The position numbers were made by a program, and so were the translations under genes. Below the pieces are notes generated by a model. It was not told the DNA's origin, made no database searches, and saw only the letters and a program-made list of their open reading frames with translations. This document shows, in pieces, positions 36,921 through 49,654 of a stretch of 64,000 bases of DNA. Origin of the DNA: Mimachlamys varia (taxonomy: Eukaryota > Mollusca > Bivalvia > Pectinida > Pectinidae); contig OX392536.1 in assembly GCA_947623455.1 (NCBI GenBank), positions 8,737,282 through 8,801,281 on the forward strand, in the 5' to 3' direction. Position 1 is the stretch's first letter; each line of letters begins with the position of its first letter.

Positions 36921-39234
36921 AATGATGCAGAGCTGCCGACATGTATTTCTTCATATAAATATCGTGTATATTTAACGTCTGATTATCAAAGTGAATGTGA
37001 TTCAATAAATGTATACACAGACTTTGTCTCCGTTTCATAATCGGACGTATATACATTACGCGTCCCCTCTTGGGCCCCTTCGTCAAATTGACCGAGAGCG
37101 CTGTCACTTGACGCATGATCATCGCTATTTTTATCGGGCTTTCCCGAGAAATGCAATTTTGCAAGTGACTAATAAAGACATTTTGAGTGGACTTTGAATA
37201 TTTGAATTACAGGAAAATGTAACTGGTAGGGAAGAACATAACTGTAGGTTTTCCCGGGATGCCCCTTTAATAATAAGTTTGATTAATCATTTCTCAATAA
37301 GTAAATTATAATGAAACAACATTGTAAATTGTCATTCTGAATGCCACTAAAAATCTTTTACTATATATTTTGTTCCGTTCATGTACTTTTTCGATAACAT
37401 AGATCTTTATAATCAAAAACTGAAACTGATACAAAACATGAAGACATTTTGATGAATCATAATTTGATATACAAATGACATATATATATACACATGTTCG
37501 TAGTACACGATTTGAAATTATACAGAACCATTTTAATTTTACTTCTAAATTCATAGTTTTAAAGGTGTTTTACGCACCCGGCCCTCCTGCTCTACATTAA
37601 TTAAGAATTTTTGGATTCCCACCGTTCGGCACCTAGCATTACTGAAGTCCTAGAAGGACAAAAACATCTGTATGAGGCAGTTTAATTCATTTCTTCGGCA
37701 AACTGTATCTATTACTAAATTTAAAAGATTAAGCCTATATTATCTGTCGATACTATTCTTCTGAATAATTATGTCAATATACAAGTTACACTCTTAAAAT
37801 TTTGTATGTAAATTGACAATATTAGGTATTTGATATCTGCAAAGTTGCAATTAAATCTATATTTTCATTTTAAAGTTACAGGATAATTAAAATTTGTACT
37901 AATCACTGATTAAGCTAATCATCTGTTGAACAACTGGGCCCTGAATGTGATACTTACAAAGCATGGGCCCAATGTTTGCTGGTTATCACAAATAAGTTTC
38001 ATTTTTGGCATATACCTACCTTGTGATTGTTTCATCACGAACTGACATTATCGGTGAATGGTATTAAAAAGAACTATCAAGGATCACTATATCACACCAA
38101 AATATATTGCAAATGGTAAATGGCCAAATATTACAAACAAAAAAAATGATTGGAAAATTGGCAACAATTACTTTATATATCCTAAATCTACAATTTGCTG
38201 ACTATATCATTTTGCAATTATTGTATTATAACATCTATTGATATTGGTCGGGGGAGTAATAATTTTTGAACAACTTCATTAATTTTGTACCTAAACTAAG
38301 GTACTTTTAGAAGTTGTACAAGTTTAAGGGGTCTTGAGAGTGAATATATAATCAATTTGTCGTAATTTTACCGAAAGTTGACCTTTGCCCCTTAAAATGT
38401 TTAACTTGCTCTGAACATTAGGACCCGGTCCCATACCTAGGAATGCACAGGGTCTATCGAACATGGTTAATACAAATACCGGTGATAACAGTCACATGTG
38501 TATGGCATGTATTCTACGTAGGGTGATGAAGGAGATCCTAATGGTGGTCCGCACTGCATATGTACAATGAAATGTGTGGCCACCTTTACGGTAAATATGT
38601 TTGTACCGGTATCAATATTCATGTGATATACAATTGTAGTTAACTTACAAAACAATAATATAGCTTTGTTTTTATATCCTACAATACGCTCCACATAAAT
38701 GCGTTGCAGAAACACATGATACAAATACTTTGTCACAATAAAGCCGTTTAAAAAAACGTAAATAGGAGAGAATCCCGAAGGGTTAACAAACGTATAAGCT
38801 GAACTCAAACTAAAACACACTTTTTCAAGGGCGTTCTATATATTTTTTGGCGAGTGGCTAGACACTGTTTTCAGAAAAACCCACTTTTATCATATTTGTC
38901 AACTGGGACGAAATAATCAAAAACTAATTAAGTTCTTATTTAATAAACAAAGCTTCATAAACAAGCTATGTTGTAAAGCGTAGAACTTATCATTTAATAA
39001 AGTTAGTCCTTTATTTGACCAATACGATCGAGAAAACTATAAACTAGAATTATATGAAGTGTGTTTGCTTTCTGAAAAGTCTGCATAGAACATAATTACT
39101 TTGTCAATTCATAGTTTTTTCAATAATTTTTTTTTTGCCATACAGAGTTTTTATTTTGTGTTTCTGCTATCATATATGCATGTCTTATTTTATTCAATGT
39201 AGATTTATACTAATGTGTGTCGTCCTTTTTTCAG

Positions 39235-39308
39235 CTCTTATTGCGGAGTGCTAAAATTCATAAATTGTATCCCGATGATTGAGATTTCTTTGTCTACATC
39301 ATACAGGG
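39235..39308 (+). other. Candidate second exon, second copy
   Basis: Acceptor CCTTTTTTCAG (ends 39234) and donor GTGAGT (39309). Reads 15 codons then TGA in the phase of the donor at 34038, with only a silent and two conservative changes from copy 1. Confidence 0.45.
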
Positions 39309-40779
39309 GTGAGTGATTATTTTTCTTTCTCAATTTCCTAACGTAACACAAGCAAAAGAATGAACTTGATGCATCCCGCAATCGTCAATAGTGGATGCAA
39401 TGAGGGACGAAATTGGTGACGTTACTCCGGTTACACTGTATAAAGTGATGACGTTACAATGATCATGACGTCACAAAGACAGGTTTATCTTTTTTCTATC
39501 AAAAATGGGAATTTACTTGAAAATTATGGGAGAAAATGGTATCAAAAAGGGTATAAGTCTTTGCCAACAATCCTGATCCTGAGCAAGAGCTGTATTAACC
39601 AGTGACCCTACTCGCCGCCAGTGGGGAGTTGTCCCATTTGATTACCTATATCTAAGACACGGGATACTTGTGAACACTCTTTGATAAAATACTAAGATAA
39701 AGTATTTATCTAAGTGTAATTATGTAACAGAATCGCTTGTTAATACAAAAACATATAAATATGGGGTTAAAATCCGTTAACGTTAACTATCCCAACTGAT
39801 AATTGTCGATTTTGTTTTCAGTAATTTTATGTTGATATTTTAAAATGAGAATTTGGGGGGGTGTCTCTGTCATTCATATAATATCAGGAATTTCCAAACG
39901 CTTGTGAAGTAACGAAATTTTCATTGGCGTATATGTCATTATACAGACGAATATAGAAACCTGTACTATTAAGACTAAAATCGACAAAACATAAGCAGAT
40001 TTGCGCGGCAATACTGTCAAAATTTATAAACAACATTTTTCAGAATTCGGATACAACCCCATGCTTTTGTTGACTTTGAATATTGCCGAATTGATCACAT
40101 GGCCATCACGTGCCGTTTCTGTCTTTACTCAGTCACAGCAATCAAAAATGCAGGAGTGACGGCTTGCGTTTGTGTGTCTTTTTTTAAGATTTGATCCTGA
40201 TGGCCATGTTCAATTAAGGATTGGTTGTTATATTTTTGACATTCATTGTTGTATAACGTGCATGTACATTGGCGCATCCGCATATTGAATGTTGAATATG
40301 TGGGTAAGCCAATGTTTGTTTCACACCAATAAATGTCAAAAATATGAAAACCAATACTTAAATTTACATTGTTTTTGTTAACCAAAGCACAGTTAATGCA
40401 GACATATACCTATAGTATTAGTCAAAGCATGATTCAACGTCAGGGAAAATCTAGGCATAGAACAGCCACCCATTGGCAGTGGAGCAGTATATCTCCAACG
40501 CTACAATTATAACGTCATGAGCATGATGACATCACGATGCCCTGATGTATGTTATTGATAATAGCATGCATTGGGCAAAGTAGCTTCATTTAGTCTTTGT
40601 TCAGTGGAAATAGAAATATATGAAAGAACACACATTTCGCTCCTGTTTAAAAGTCGCTTTAGTTTTGTTTGACATCTCAGTTTATAGATGTATTACCTAC
40701 ACAAATATTGCATGTTATATGCATAAACAAAAGAACTCTACAACCTCAATGTCTTTATTTCACTACACATTATATATTA

Positions 40780-41088
40780 TGGTGGCACGCTGGTCTAGGG
40801 GTAGGACGCCGGACTCATGATCGAAGTGTATGAGTTAGAGTCGCTGTCCCGCCACTTGTGTTGAATCCTTGAGCAAGATATTTTACTCCGCTTGTTCCAG
40901 TCTACTCAGCCTTAAATGAGTGCGTGAAATGGCAGCACCAGTTCTATGCACCCCAGGAATTTGAGAATGATATTAGCTGATTACTAAGGCCCTATAACCA
41001 CGGACAATAAGTTGTGAACCACTTTGAGACGACATTTAAGGTTGTTACAAAACTGTACATAAGAAACTCGAATTATTATCATTATTTT
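40780..41088 (+). mobile_element. tRNA-derived SINE type 2, second copy
   Basis: Counterpart of 21018-21325. Confidence 0.75.
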
Positions 41089-41952
41089 AAATATAGTTTT
41101 TTTTTTAGTCTTCACTATGATGTGCTTTTCATTTTGTGTGGTTTTCACATATTAAGATGATAATCCTGACATGTTTGATATTTTTTTGCTATGCTGTAAC
41201 ATAGATATTTTGAAAACATCAGTAGATTATCACAGCCAAAAAAGTAATGATTTATTGAGACTTTGAATAATCTTAATAACAGATTGTGTGTATGTATAGT
41301 ATATTGGATATGAGTAATTCGCAAGTTTATGGGATTTTTTCCGTTGTAAGTAAATGGAAATGAAACACTTTCGTTAATTTTTGTTTTTCAATCTCATTAG
41401 GGCTAACAAACTTATAACAGTAGTGATAGATAACGTCTTCTTTATGTTTGTTTTTTAATTTAGTTCCCCATGGATTTCATAATCTTAATATTATGTATTT
41501 ACTCAATCATGAAAAGCTATTTATATATTGCCCTGCACATATATCACACAATTTAGCAAAATATAAAAGAACCCATTGAACAACATATCACGTGACATGA
41601 TTGTCCTTATAGTAATACACGAAGAACTGAAGACTAAACAGGACGTAAATGAAATTAGATAAACAGGAAAACCCACTTCAGAAGAATCTAGAATCTAGAA
41701 TCCAATGGCAACAGGCAGTGTTTCTGATTCATTCCATCATGTCCACCGTCATATATATGTTACAGTGCAATGCTATAACACCGGCATCTGACCTTTCCCA
41801 ATGACTTCAAATGCTTTACATCTATCAAGTCTATAGTATAGTGGAAATTGCAAACAGCTTAAATTACTGCATTGTTTTCACAATCAACAAAGCATATGTT
41901 GTTCCCTATTATGTTATCTGTTTCAAACGCTTTGCAGAAGTGATATATTGAT

Positions 41953-42255
41953 ATTGGTTTCATTGATTTTTTGTATATTTGTGTGATATGAAGATGGACG
42001 CTTTTTGAGTATACTCATTATTGTGCTTACTTGTTGTGATTGAGAATGATGAAACGGTTCTCACATTGAGGACTTGACGTTTACTTGGAGGTGACCAAGA
42101 TTTACATGGCGGGTGTCGTCGATGAAGAATAATACGCTTACTCTTCTGGAACACCTGGTCTTATTCTCTTGTACTTTTATAGGGGGTCTCGTGTAGATAT
42201 TTTCTTTGTTCATATTTTGCCCTTAGTTTAATCGATTTTGAGTGCGGATTCTGAT
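41953..42255 (-). repeat. Repeat family F, copy 2 in the second segment
   Basis: Counterpart of 22190-22490; the partial third piece is at about 42365-42440. Confidence 0.5.
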
Positions 42256-42522
42256 TTTGTTATCGCTTCGGTATTCTCTTCTTTTGTTTTTTTGGCCAAT
42301 AGATTCTAACTCTGTTTTACACCTATAGCAGTATGGGGTATCTACTAATGCAGCCTTGTAAATGTTTCCTTTGTTCATAGTTTGCCTCTTGTTCAATTAA
42401 GTTTGAATTCGGTTCATGGTTTTGTTGACGCTTCGGTATAAATAATGATTGGCTCCGTGGCTCCGTGGTGTTAACAACTGTTGAGATGATATACATATGT
42501 ATGAACAGGGATTTTGTACGTG

Positions 42523-42881
42523 ACAATTCTTTTTGACAAAATGAATTTTTGTCAGGTTGTCAACCTCGCTTCTTTTTTACATCTCGTTTCAGGAATAGTT
42601 TCTTAATTCTTACTTACAATAAACCAAGTTCATTACAGAACACAATTATGACACATGACTTTCAAAGCCAGGTAGTTCACGTCATATTTGAAGACGAAAC
42701 AAGCTAGCGAAAAAAAAAATCAAGAAAAAAAAAAAAAACGAAATTTTTCATCAATCGAGGCAGTATATAATTATATCTTAAGCAATGAAATACTCTTTCT
42801 AATATATAAAAATATAAGATACCGGAATTCTTTTCTTTATTTTTTTATCTAATTTTCCCGATGGATCTCGTGCAAATTTTA
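42523..42881. other. Unique AT-rich sequence after the duplication
   Basis: No gene recognised. Starts where homology between the 19.7 kb copies ends; contains poly-A runs near 42711-42738 and a short inverted pair (TGACAATTC and TTTTTGTCAGG). Confidence 0.5.
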
Positions 42882-43068
42882 ATCGGGTGGTGCAGTGGAT
42901 AGCGCAATTTTCTTTCACCAATACGGCCTGGGTTGGATTTCCCGACCGGACGTGAAAAAGGTTCACCTGCCCGACCACGTGGGTTTTTTACCGGTACTCC
43001 GATTTCCTCCCACAATAAGTCCCCTCGCACACTACCATCTGGGCCAATGAGCAAAGAAAAAAGCATAA
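42882..43068 (+). mobile_element. tRNA-derived SINE, type 3
   Basis: The head ATCGGGTGGTGCAGTGGATA carries an A box; the B-box region is GGGTTGGATTTCCCGACC (decayed). It is followed by ACGTGGGTTTTTTACCGG, TACTCCGATTTCCTCCCACA and CATCTGGGCCAATGAG, the conserved central domain found in SINEs of many aquatic animals. Single copy here. Confidence 0.75.
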
Positions 43069-43620
43069 AGATGTATGGTATAGATTTCAATGTGCTTAAC
43101 AATATATACATGCACATATCATCTCTTCCACTCATAAAACTGATGCATTGTATGGATATATATATATATATAACAAACATTTACTGTTTTACTTGTTTAC
43201 TTATAAAGCTGCAAATGCTTTTAGATGAACGCAAAAAAGTACTGTTTGATTTTAATGTACTTAACAATGCTTGTACGGATATATATGTATATAATAATAC
43301 ATAAATACAAGATATATTGTAACAAATACACATTTATATATATAATGTATCACTGGTTTACTCATAAATATGAAATATTGTATGGGTATATCTATGTATA
43401 TAAAAATGCATGTGCTTACTATATATATTTACTTGTTTACTAATAAAGAAAAACAAAGTTGCTTGATAATATTCATAAAGATGATGCATTGTATAGATAT
43501 CTATATATATATAATGCTTGTATGTATACGCGTAAAAATACGAACAATAAGTTAAAAGCAAAACTATGAACTTTATTTACCTTTTAACAATAACTGATGA
43601 AAAATATAATTTTTATACCA
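43069..43620. repeat. Imperfect TA-rich tandem repeats
   Basis: Loose repeats of GATGCATTGTATGGATATAT-type and TTGTTTACTTATAAAG-type segments with (TA)n runs near 43158 and 43499. Open frames here are low-complexity and not genes. Confidence 0.5.
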
Positions 43621-43631
43621 AATCATTATTG

Positions 43632-45600
43632 ATATGGATAACAAAAAAAGTCTGTATTTTGTTTCTTTTAATGTACATGGTTTAAGAGTTGTCTCGAAGC
43701 GTCTTCGCTTTTTACAATAAATTAAACAACAAAAATGTGATTTAGTGTTCTTGCAGGAAACCCACTATACACAGGAGTTATTTCCCCTACTAGAAAAATA
43801 GTTCAATAGTCAAATATATCATAGTGTTCGGGGAAATGATAGTAGAGGAATATCAATATATATAATTAAATCGATTTATTTCACGTAACTTAATGAATAT
43901 AAGTCTGAGAATGGAAGATTATTGATCCTTGTATTAAACATTGATAGCAATATTTACACGCCAACAAATGATCCACGTGCAAGAAATAAATATAATAGTG
44001 CAATTAACTGATAAAGGAATAGGTATAAACATCCTTGGTGGTGAGTTTAACGAAACCCCTTAGTTAGTTGATAGAAGGGCACATGTACAAAATGCAAAGA
44101 GGAGAAAACCGGTATACGGTTTAACAGATATAATGAAATCTTCTAAATTTTTAGATGTGTGGCGATCTTAGCGTAATAACAAAATGCAGTACACATGGAA
44201 AAAGAAAAATGCCGGAGAAACAAGTAGGATAGACTTTCGGTTAATTTCAAAAGACTTCTTAAATAGGGTAAAATCATGTGATATTAGGCCTGCACAAATA
44301 CGATCAACTGATCACTTAGCATTCTCGTTAAAAATACTTAACACAGGTCGAAATCGTGGCAAAGTAAGCTGAACATTATTAAAAAATGTTTTTTAAAATG
44401 TTATCAAAGAGTGCCATGAATGTGAATTAAATAAAAAAAAAACATCAAGAAGGCTACAATAACTTTTTGTCAGAAACAGAATACTAAAAGACAAATATCT
44501 GTCAATCACATAGAAAAAAAAATGAATAAATTATATGAAAAAAATGATAGCTTAAGCAAGTCCGAGGAAGAAGATCAAACAAAAATCTTAGAAAAGGAAA
44601 TTGAGGAATGCTATGAATTTAAAGCCCAAGGAGAAAAAATAAGATCAAGATGTCAATACATAATTAAAGGTGAGAGAAACAATAAATATTTCTTAGGTTT
44701 AGAAAAACAGAGACAAGCGAGAAATGTCATCTATGAATGTTTAGATAAAAAGAATAATTTACTCACAGGTAATGATAAAATTCTAGATATGAAACGAATG
44801 TTCTACAAAGATCTGTATACAAGTAGTAGTAAAATGCATGAGGATATTAATGTGAAGAAATATATAGTTAACATAACTAATCATAATATACTAAATGAAA
44901 TTGAAAAAAGTATGTGTGACGGGGTACTAACATCAGCAGAATGTGCAAATGTTGTTAGAAATATGAAAAAAAAATAAAAGCCCTGGTCTAGATGGCCTAA
45001 CAGTTAAATTCAATGAACACTTTTGGGATCTTATTGGAAATACTGTTACTGAATCATTAAATGAAGGCTATGCTGAGGGGGAAATGTCAGAATCTCAAAA
45101 TACAGGTTTACTCAGATTGATTTATAAAAAGGGCAATGGAAATTCTTTACAAAATTGGAAACAAATAACACATTTGAATGTCGATTACAAAATTGCTGCA
45201 TTGTACTAGCTCAACGACTTAAAAAGTAATGCCAAAAATTATTCATACTGATCAAAATGGCTTATTAAAAAGAGATTTATTGGTTTTAATATAAGGTAAA
45301 TACAAGATATGATAGATCATTCTGAGAATTTTCTGAGTTTTCTTAGGTCTGTAAAATGGCCTTCATATCGATGCGTGCATGCCCTCTGTAGAATCTGACA
45401 TCTCTCTTTACTAGGCTAAATAAAAAAGACAAAGACTTTTACAAGCAAATCTACAGTATTTACAAACATCAACGGGGTTTCCATTTCTATTAATAGCAAT
45501 CATTGCAACTTCCGGTAGATACAGTGTATTGTTATAAATAGCACATCGAGAACCGTTTCTAATATGGAATATTGATGACATAATAATTACTTGTCTAAAA
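43632..45600 (+). pseudogene. Decayed non-LTR retrotransposon (LINE)
   Basis: A plus-strand LINE remnant, probably of the L1/Tx1 type. An AP-endonuclease start (Phe-Asn-Val-His-Gly-Leu near 43665, then LQETH near 43750 and Ser-Arg-Gly near 43850) is followed by its C-terminal half with YTWKKKNAG...SRIDFRL and a Ser-Thr-Asp-His end (44184-44330). Next comes a lysine-rich linker (44522-44977) with SRCQYIIKGERNNKYF, then the reverse-transcriptase start KSPGLDGLT (about 44977), a WKQITHLNVDYK block (about 45160) and, frameshifted, an IDDIII stretch near 45568 at the expected catalytic site. Many stops and frameshifts; 3' end absent. Not functional. Confidence 0.8.
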
Positions 45601-45770
45601 TATTAAGCTCATTATACATTAGGTTATTATTTATGAATATAACCCACCAAAGGCCTTGCATATGGAAGTATATTGAGGCCGCTGGTAAACTAGCTTATGC
45701 ACCAGCCGCCAAGTGGTGTTTGCGCAGAATTTCCCATATTTAGTTTATTGGCATGTACTATCTATATATA

Positions 45771-46177
45771 CAGGGTGTTTCATAATATCTGAAACTTTCT
45801 AAATTTCAATTACTCATTTAAGTTTAATCATAGAAAAATAATATATATATACCACAGGAAAGCACATTTTTCTAAATTGTATTCTCATATCTAATTGACA
45901 TTACTTAATAGGATATTAAACATTTAAATTTTGGTTAATAAAATGTACCTTTCTATACCAAGTGTTCCAAATGACGTCCATTTTGGTCAACGACAAGGTC
46001 AATTCTACGTCTAAAATTCTTAGTAACTAATGCACATGTTCAGTAGAAATTGCACGGATTTCTCTGTGGATAGCCTGCTTAAGGACTACAGTGTTCTCAG
46101 GAGGTGGATTGTACACTCTTATCTTCAGATAACCCCACAAAAAGAAATCCAAAGGGTTGAGGTCAGGTGAATGTACT
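45771..46177 (-). pseudogene. 3' fragment of a mariner-type transposase and its element end
   Basis: Minus strand from 46177 reads HSPDLNPLDFFLWGYLK, the hallmark of the last catalytic block of IS630/Tc1/mariner transposases (here Asp in the final position, DDxD type). A Val-Tyr-x-Pro-Pro-Pro stretch and an Ala-Ile-x-Arg-Glu-Ile helix follow. After a single-base shift it continues NFRRRIDLVVDQNGRHLEHL to a stop near 45960. The plus-strand sequence TATACAGGGTGTTTCATAA at 45767-45785 is a likely terminal repeat of the same element. The 5' two-thirds of the transposase is missing. Confidence 0.7.
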
Positions 46178-47270
46178 TACTTTTAAATTAATAACATATT
46201 ATACAAATATGATGGGTGTCTATGCAAAAGTCCAGAATATTTGACTCGAGGTACTGGTAATCGACCAATGTTCAATTGCACAAGGCCGAAGGTAGTGTAA
46301 GAACGCAACAACAGATGTATTGGTACTAGTACATCAAAACTGTGGTGGCGGTTACGGCCCATGGGCCTCTCTGTTTTTGTTTTTGTTTTTGTAAATATTA
46401 TTAGCTGATACGAGTTCATAACTAAAGGGTAGTCGCATTGCCTACACTTATTTGCTGTTATTTACTTACTGTCTTCCTTAGTCACATTGCAGTTCAATGC
46501 CTGTATATCAATCTATTTTGGAAGTAGGGGCGCTCATTTGGCGTAATTCAATCTTGCAGTTGTTGACCAATAAGCTTTTTTAAGGTTTGAAATTCAACAG
46601 TCACCTCTGCAAAACTTAAAATAATCAAATTAAACGAAACGAAATTGAGCATCACCACCATTGACTAAAAAATATAGACGGAATGAGAAACCTGAGATCG
46701 ATGAAATTCAGTTGATTAGACATATGTATCTAAAACATCATTAAAAACTTAGAAGACTGTAAACGTACTTATTTTAGCACAGTCAAATTTTAGCGCAAAC
46801 ACAGAAAATTGTAAAATATGATCTATAAGCGTGAACATATATTAAATATCTTAAAATTAGGTTTAGGGTATATGTTATTAGTTACAGAAGCAAAATACAT
46901 TTCAAGGACAAATTCAATAGACATCAGAACAAAAACTTGATAAAAATACAAGTATATCGCTCTGCCGTCTTGTAACAGAAGTTTGAACGTCTTTTAAAGG
47001 GTGTGCCGAACAATGTTGCCAGACCCTTGCATTTAACACAGTTTTAATGTCGAAATAATTTTGTTTGTCACCGACTTCAAAGAATTACTTATATTGTACT
47101 TCAATACGCAGATCAAACCCAGACTAGCGAAGTGGAATTGCATGAATGTATCTGTACAGATGGATGGATGTATGACACACTCCCAACTCATATTAGATCA
47201 TCATTTCATATCAACATTCCTCTAAAGACGATACTATCCATACACATTTTCAGGAATAGGAATATGCCCA
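46178..47270. other. Unassigned sequence
   Basis: No gene recognised. A short motif GCCCATGGGCCTCT near 46358 is GC-rich and palindromic at its core. Confidence 0.5.
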
Positions 47271-47475
47271 CACCACTTTCATATATAACAAAGACATGTA
47301 AACGAGCGTTTTGTGAAAACACTCGTTTTTGGTAATATACTCGTATATACATTTATATATCGATGAGACTCACACCACTTTAATATATCACAAAGACATG
47401 TAAACGAGTGTTTTGTGAAAACACTCGTTTTTGGTAATATACTCGTATATACATATACATATCAATGAGACTCAA
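47271..47475 (+). repeat. 102-bp tandem duplication with internal palindrome
   Basis: Two copies, starting at 47271 and 47373, differing at several positions. Each contains CGAG(T/C)GTTTTGTGAAAACACTCG, an inverted repeat with a 3-base loop that is perfect in the second copy. Confidence 0.8.
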
Positions 47476-47587
47476 GCACCGCATTGCATACTATTATGTA
47501 TTAATCAAAGACATAACATTATCATTATTTAAATAACGCGCATTTTAACGCTGTTTTCATATGATGTATTTTTTTATTTCCCCACAG

Positions 47588-47691
47588 GGTCAACTGAATC
47601 GTTTGTGACTCACACACTATCCTAATCAGACGACACATGGACTTCTAAAATGTACAACAGGGGAGGGAATTTAACCTTATTGATGTGTAAG
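47588..47691 (+). other. Candidate exon with excellent splice sites
   Basis: The acceptor (TTTTTATTTCCCCACAG, ends 47587) and donor (AAG|GTGAGT, 47692) are both near consensus, bounding a 104-base block. All three frames are closed from the 5' side. An ATG at 47650 opens 14 codons to the donor in phase 0 and would continue in frame into the block at 49593. Most likely an internal exon of a leader or non-coding transcript. Confidence 0.45.
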
Positions 47692-49592
47692 GTGAGTTAT
47701 TGTAACGCAAATATTTCTGCTGTTAATTACACGTTAATATGTAGGGTATGGAGATCGTGACATCCTGTTTCAGTTTATTCGGATAAATAGTAAAATATTT
47801 TCTCTGTTAGTTTTTTATAACAATTTATAAGGAAGGGTTTCAGGGGCGTTAAGCGTTTTTTCCTGATCCCGACTCGAAATTTAAACCTATGACTTCGATT
47901 ACTGGTTGATCATAATGATAAAAGGAAGATCATACTTATTGTACTTAAAATAAAACTTTACTTGCACACATTGTATTCATTCCTGGCTACACATATATGT
48001 ATTAAAATATGTATTATCCTAACGTGTCATTTATTAGATTATAACACCTTCGTATATTACTTGTGTCCGTATGCACATGTATTACATGTAACTACATATA
48101 TCACAGAGAGATGTATTACACTTATATTAACTGGTCAAAGAAGTAATATCAATATTAATTTACTGAATCCTTACAAACGTTTATTTGTAGGACACGAACG
48201 TTATTTAAAGCAAGGAAGAAATCCCAACAGTGTAGGCAAAACCGTATCACAGAGAAACTTTCAACAATCACTTTACATGAAAATTATATGAGAAATACTA
48301 AGATATGATTTAAGTAATTTAAAAAAATAAGCTCTTCGGCTAGCGTTGGCGAAGACAGAATTAACAATGAGTTTATCGATGTGCGCCGAGTACACTATGT
48401 GTGCAAACAGCGACAAGGGTAATGGATATCCCGGGAAAACTGAAGGACTCACACAACTAAATAATTTACTATATGTTATTACTAAGCTTTCGAGCTAATA
48501 ACTTTAATATTTGAAGTCAACACTTGTGACAACTGCCTAGATTCACAGATACATACATGATAAAGGCTTCAAGGGGCATTTTATGTGGAGTTTACTGGCA
48601 TTTTAGCTCGCTACAGGCGTCTGCTTCGGACAACCGGAAAATTTACATGTCAAACCTGTGAAATGGGACGGGGACACCCTCTGACTTTTGACCCCATATC
48701 AATCCGCCATCACATATCAAAATTTACCAAACGTATAAATTTTGGTAAAGTTAAATATCTAGGTCAACAATTACCTATTTAAATTTCTCAGAATCACTGT
48801 ACTTACCCGGAACAAATTTTCTGTAGGGACTAAAAACGTGTGAAACACTTCGTGATCGGCTGATTTAGTTGTGTGACTCCTGAAACATAGAAATGCTGAA
48901 GTCGAAAAAACAGAATGACGATTCTTCCAAAGACGATAATTGAGTTTTAGCGTGCATGTTAGCTTACGAAATATCTTAGTAAATAAACCTACTACATCAC
49001 GGTTGGTATACCGTCACTCTCGTATCATTAGCTTTCCTCTTTAAAAACCACTGAGGAATCAAACGATATAGGTTAAATAATCTAATAATAAGTATTTATC
49101 ATGGATGTAAAGTATTGACAAAAACAAAAACGCAAAAAAGCAAGCCAGGATAATATATGCATGCATTGTGGATGTCATCGTGTAAGCCATTCGAAAATAT
49201 CTTGTTTTAGTTCAATAGATGTTCCTGCAGATTGGTGGTTTAACAACGGAGTAGTACATCTTAAGCTCTGTAGAACTTGTATTCCGAAATTTGTGTTAAA
49301 GAACATACTAGGAAAAATACTAACAAACTGCAATTCATATATACATTAATATTCAAAAATGTTAAAATTACCTAAAAGATAACTTTAAGCTGATATTCAG
49401 ACCGCTGTTATTTTGATGATTCAGTTATCTATCCCCGTTCATATTAATTTAAACATAAATGTTCAATTCTTGAATTGCAATACATGCTATTACAGAGCCT
49501 ACGTATACGTGTCTCTCAGAAAAAAACCTAGTTATAATAATCTCTTATTATACTCAATAAAGAAATACATTAATTTTTATTATATTTTCTAG
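47692..49592. other. Candidate intron or intergenic sequence
   Basis: No exon, repeat or mobile element recognised apart from short simple repeats. Frames at 47962-48291 and 48585-48782 lack any recognisable motif. Confidence 0.4.
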
Positions 49593-49654
49593 ATGGCGTC
49601 CACCAGACAAGCTGCGAGACTGCCGAAACTTAAGTAAAATGGCGTCAAAGTTGT
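49593..49654 (+). other. Candidate exon (TTTTCTAG ... GTAAGT)
   Basis: A 62-base GC-richer block after ATTATATTTTCTAG and before TTGT|GTAAGT. ATG at 49593 gives 14 basic codons (Met-Ala-Ser-Thr-Arg-Gln...) and TAA at 49635-49637; a second ATG (49639) is open to the donor. It is in phase with the upstream candidate exon. A leader exon with small frames is the cautious reading. Confidence 0.4.

Larger units (their letters stand above)
23137..42522 (+). repeat. 19.7-kb segmental repeat, copy 2
   Basis: Sister of 3429-22757. Relative to copy 1 it lacks ~105 bases near 29693, ~70 and ~50 bases near 33436 and 33531, and part of a transposon end near 28210. It has an extra ~56 bases at 40131-40188 and a replaced stretch at 37764-37945. 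Homology ends after 42522. The features listed here in pairs are the main landmarks of the alignment. Confidence 0.9.

Noticed and set aside
42845..43304. 111- and 123-codon frames over 42845-43304
   Set aside because: They are translations of SINE type 3 and TA-rich repeats.
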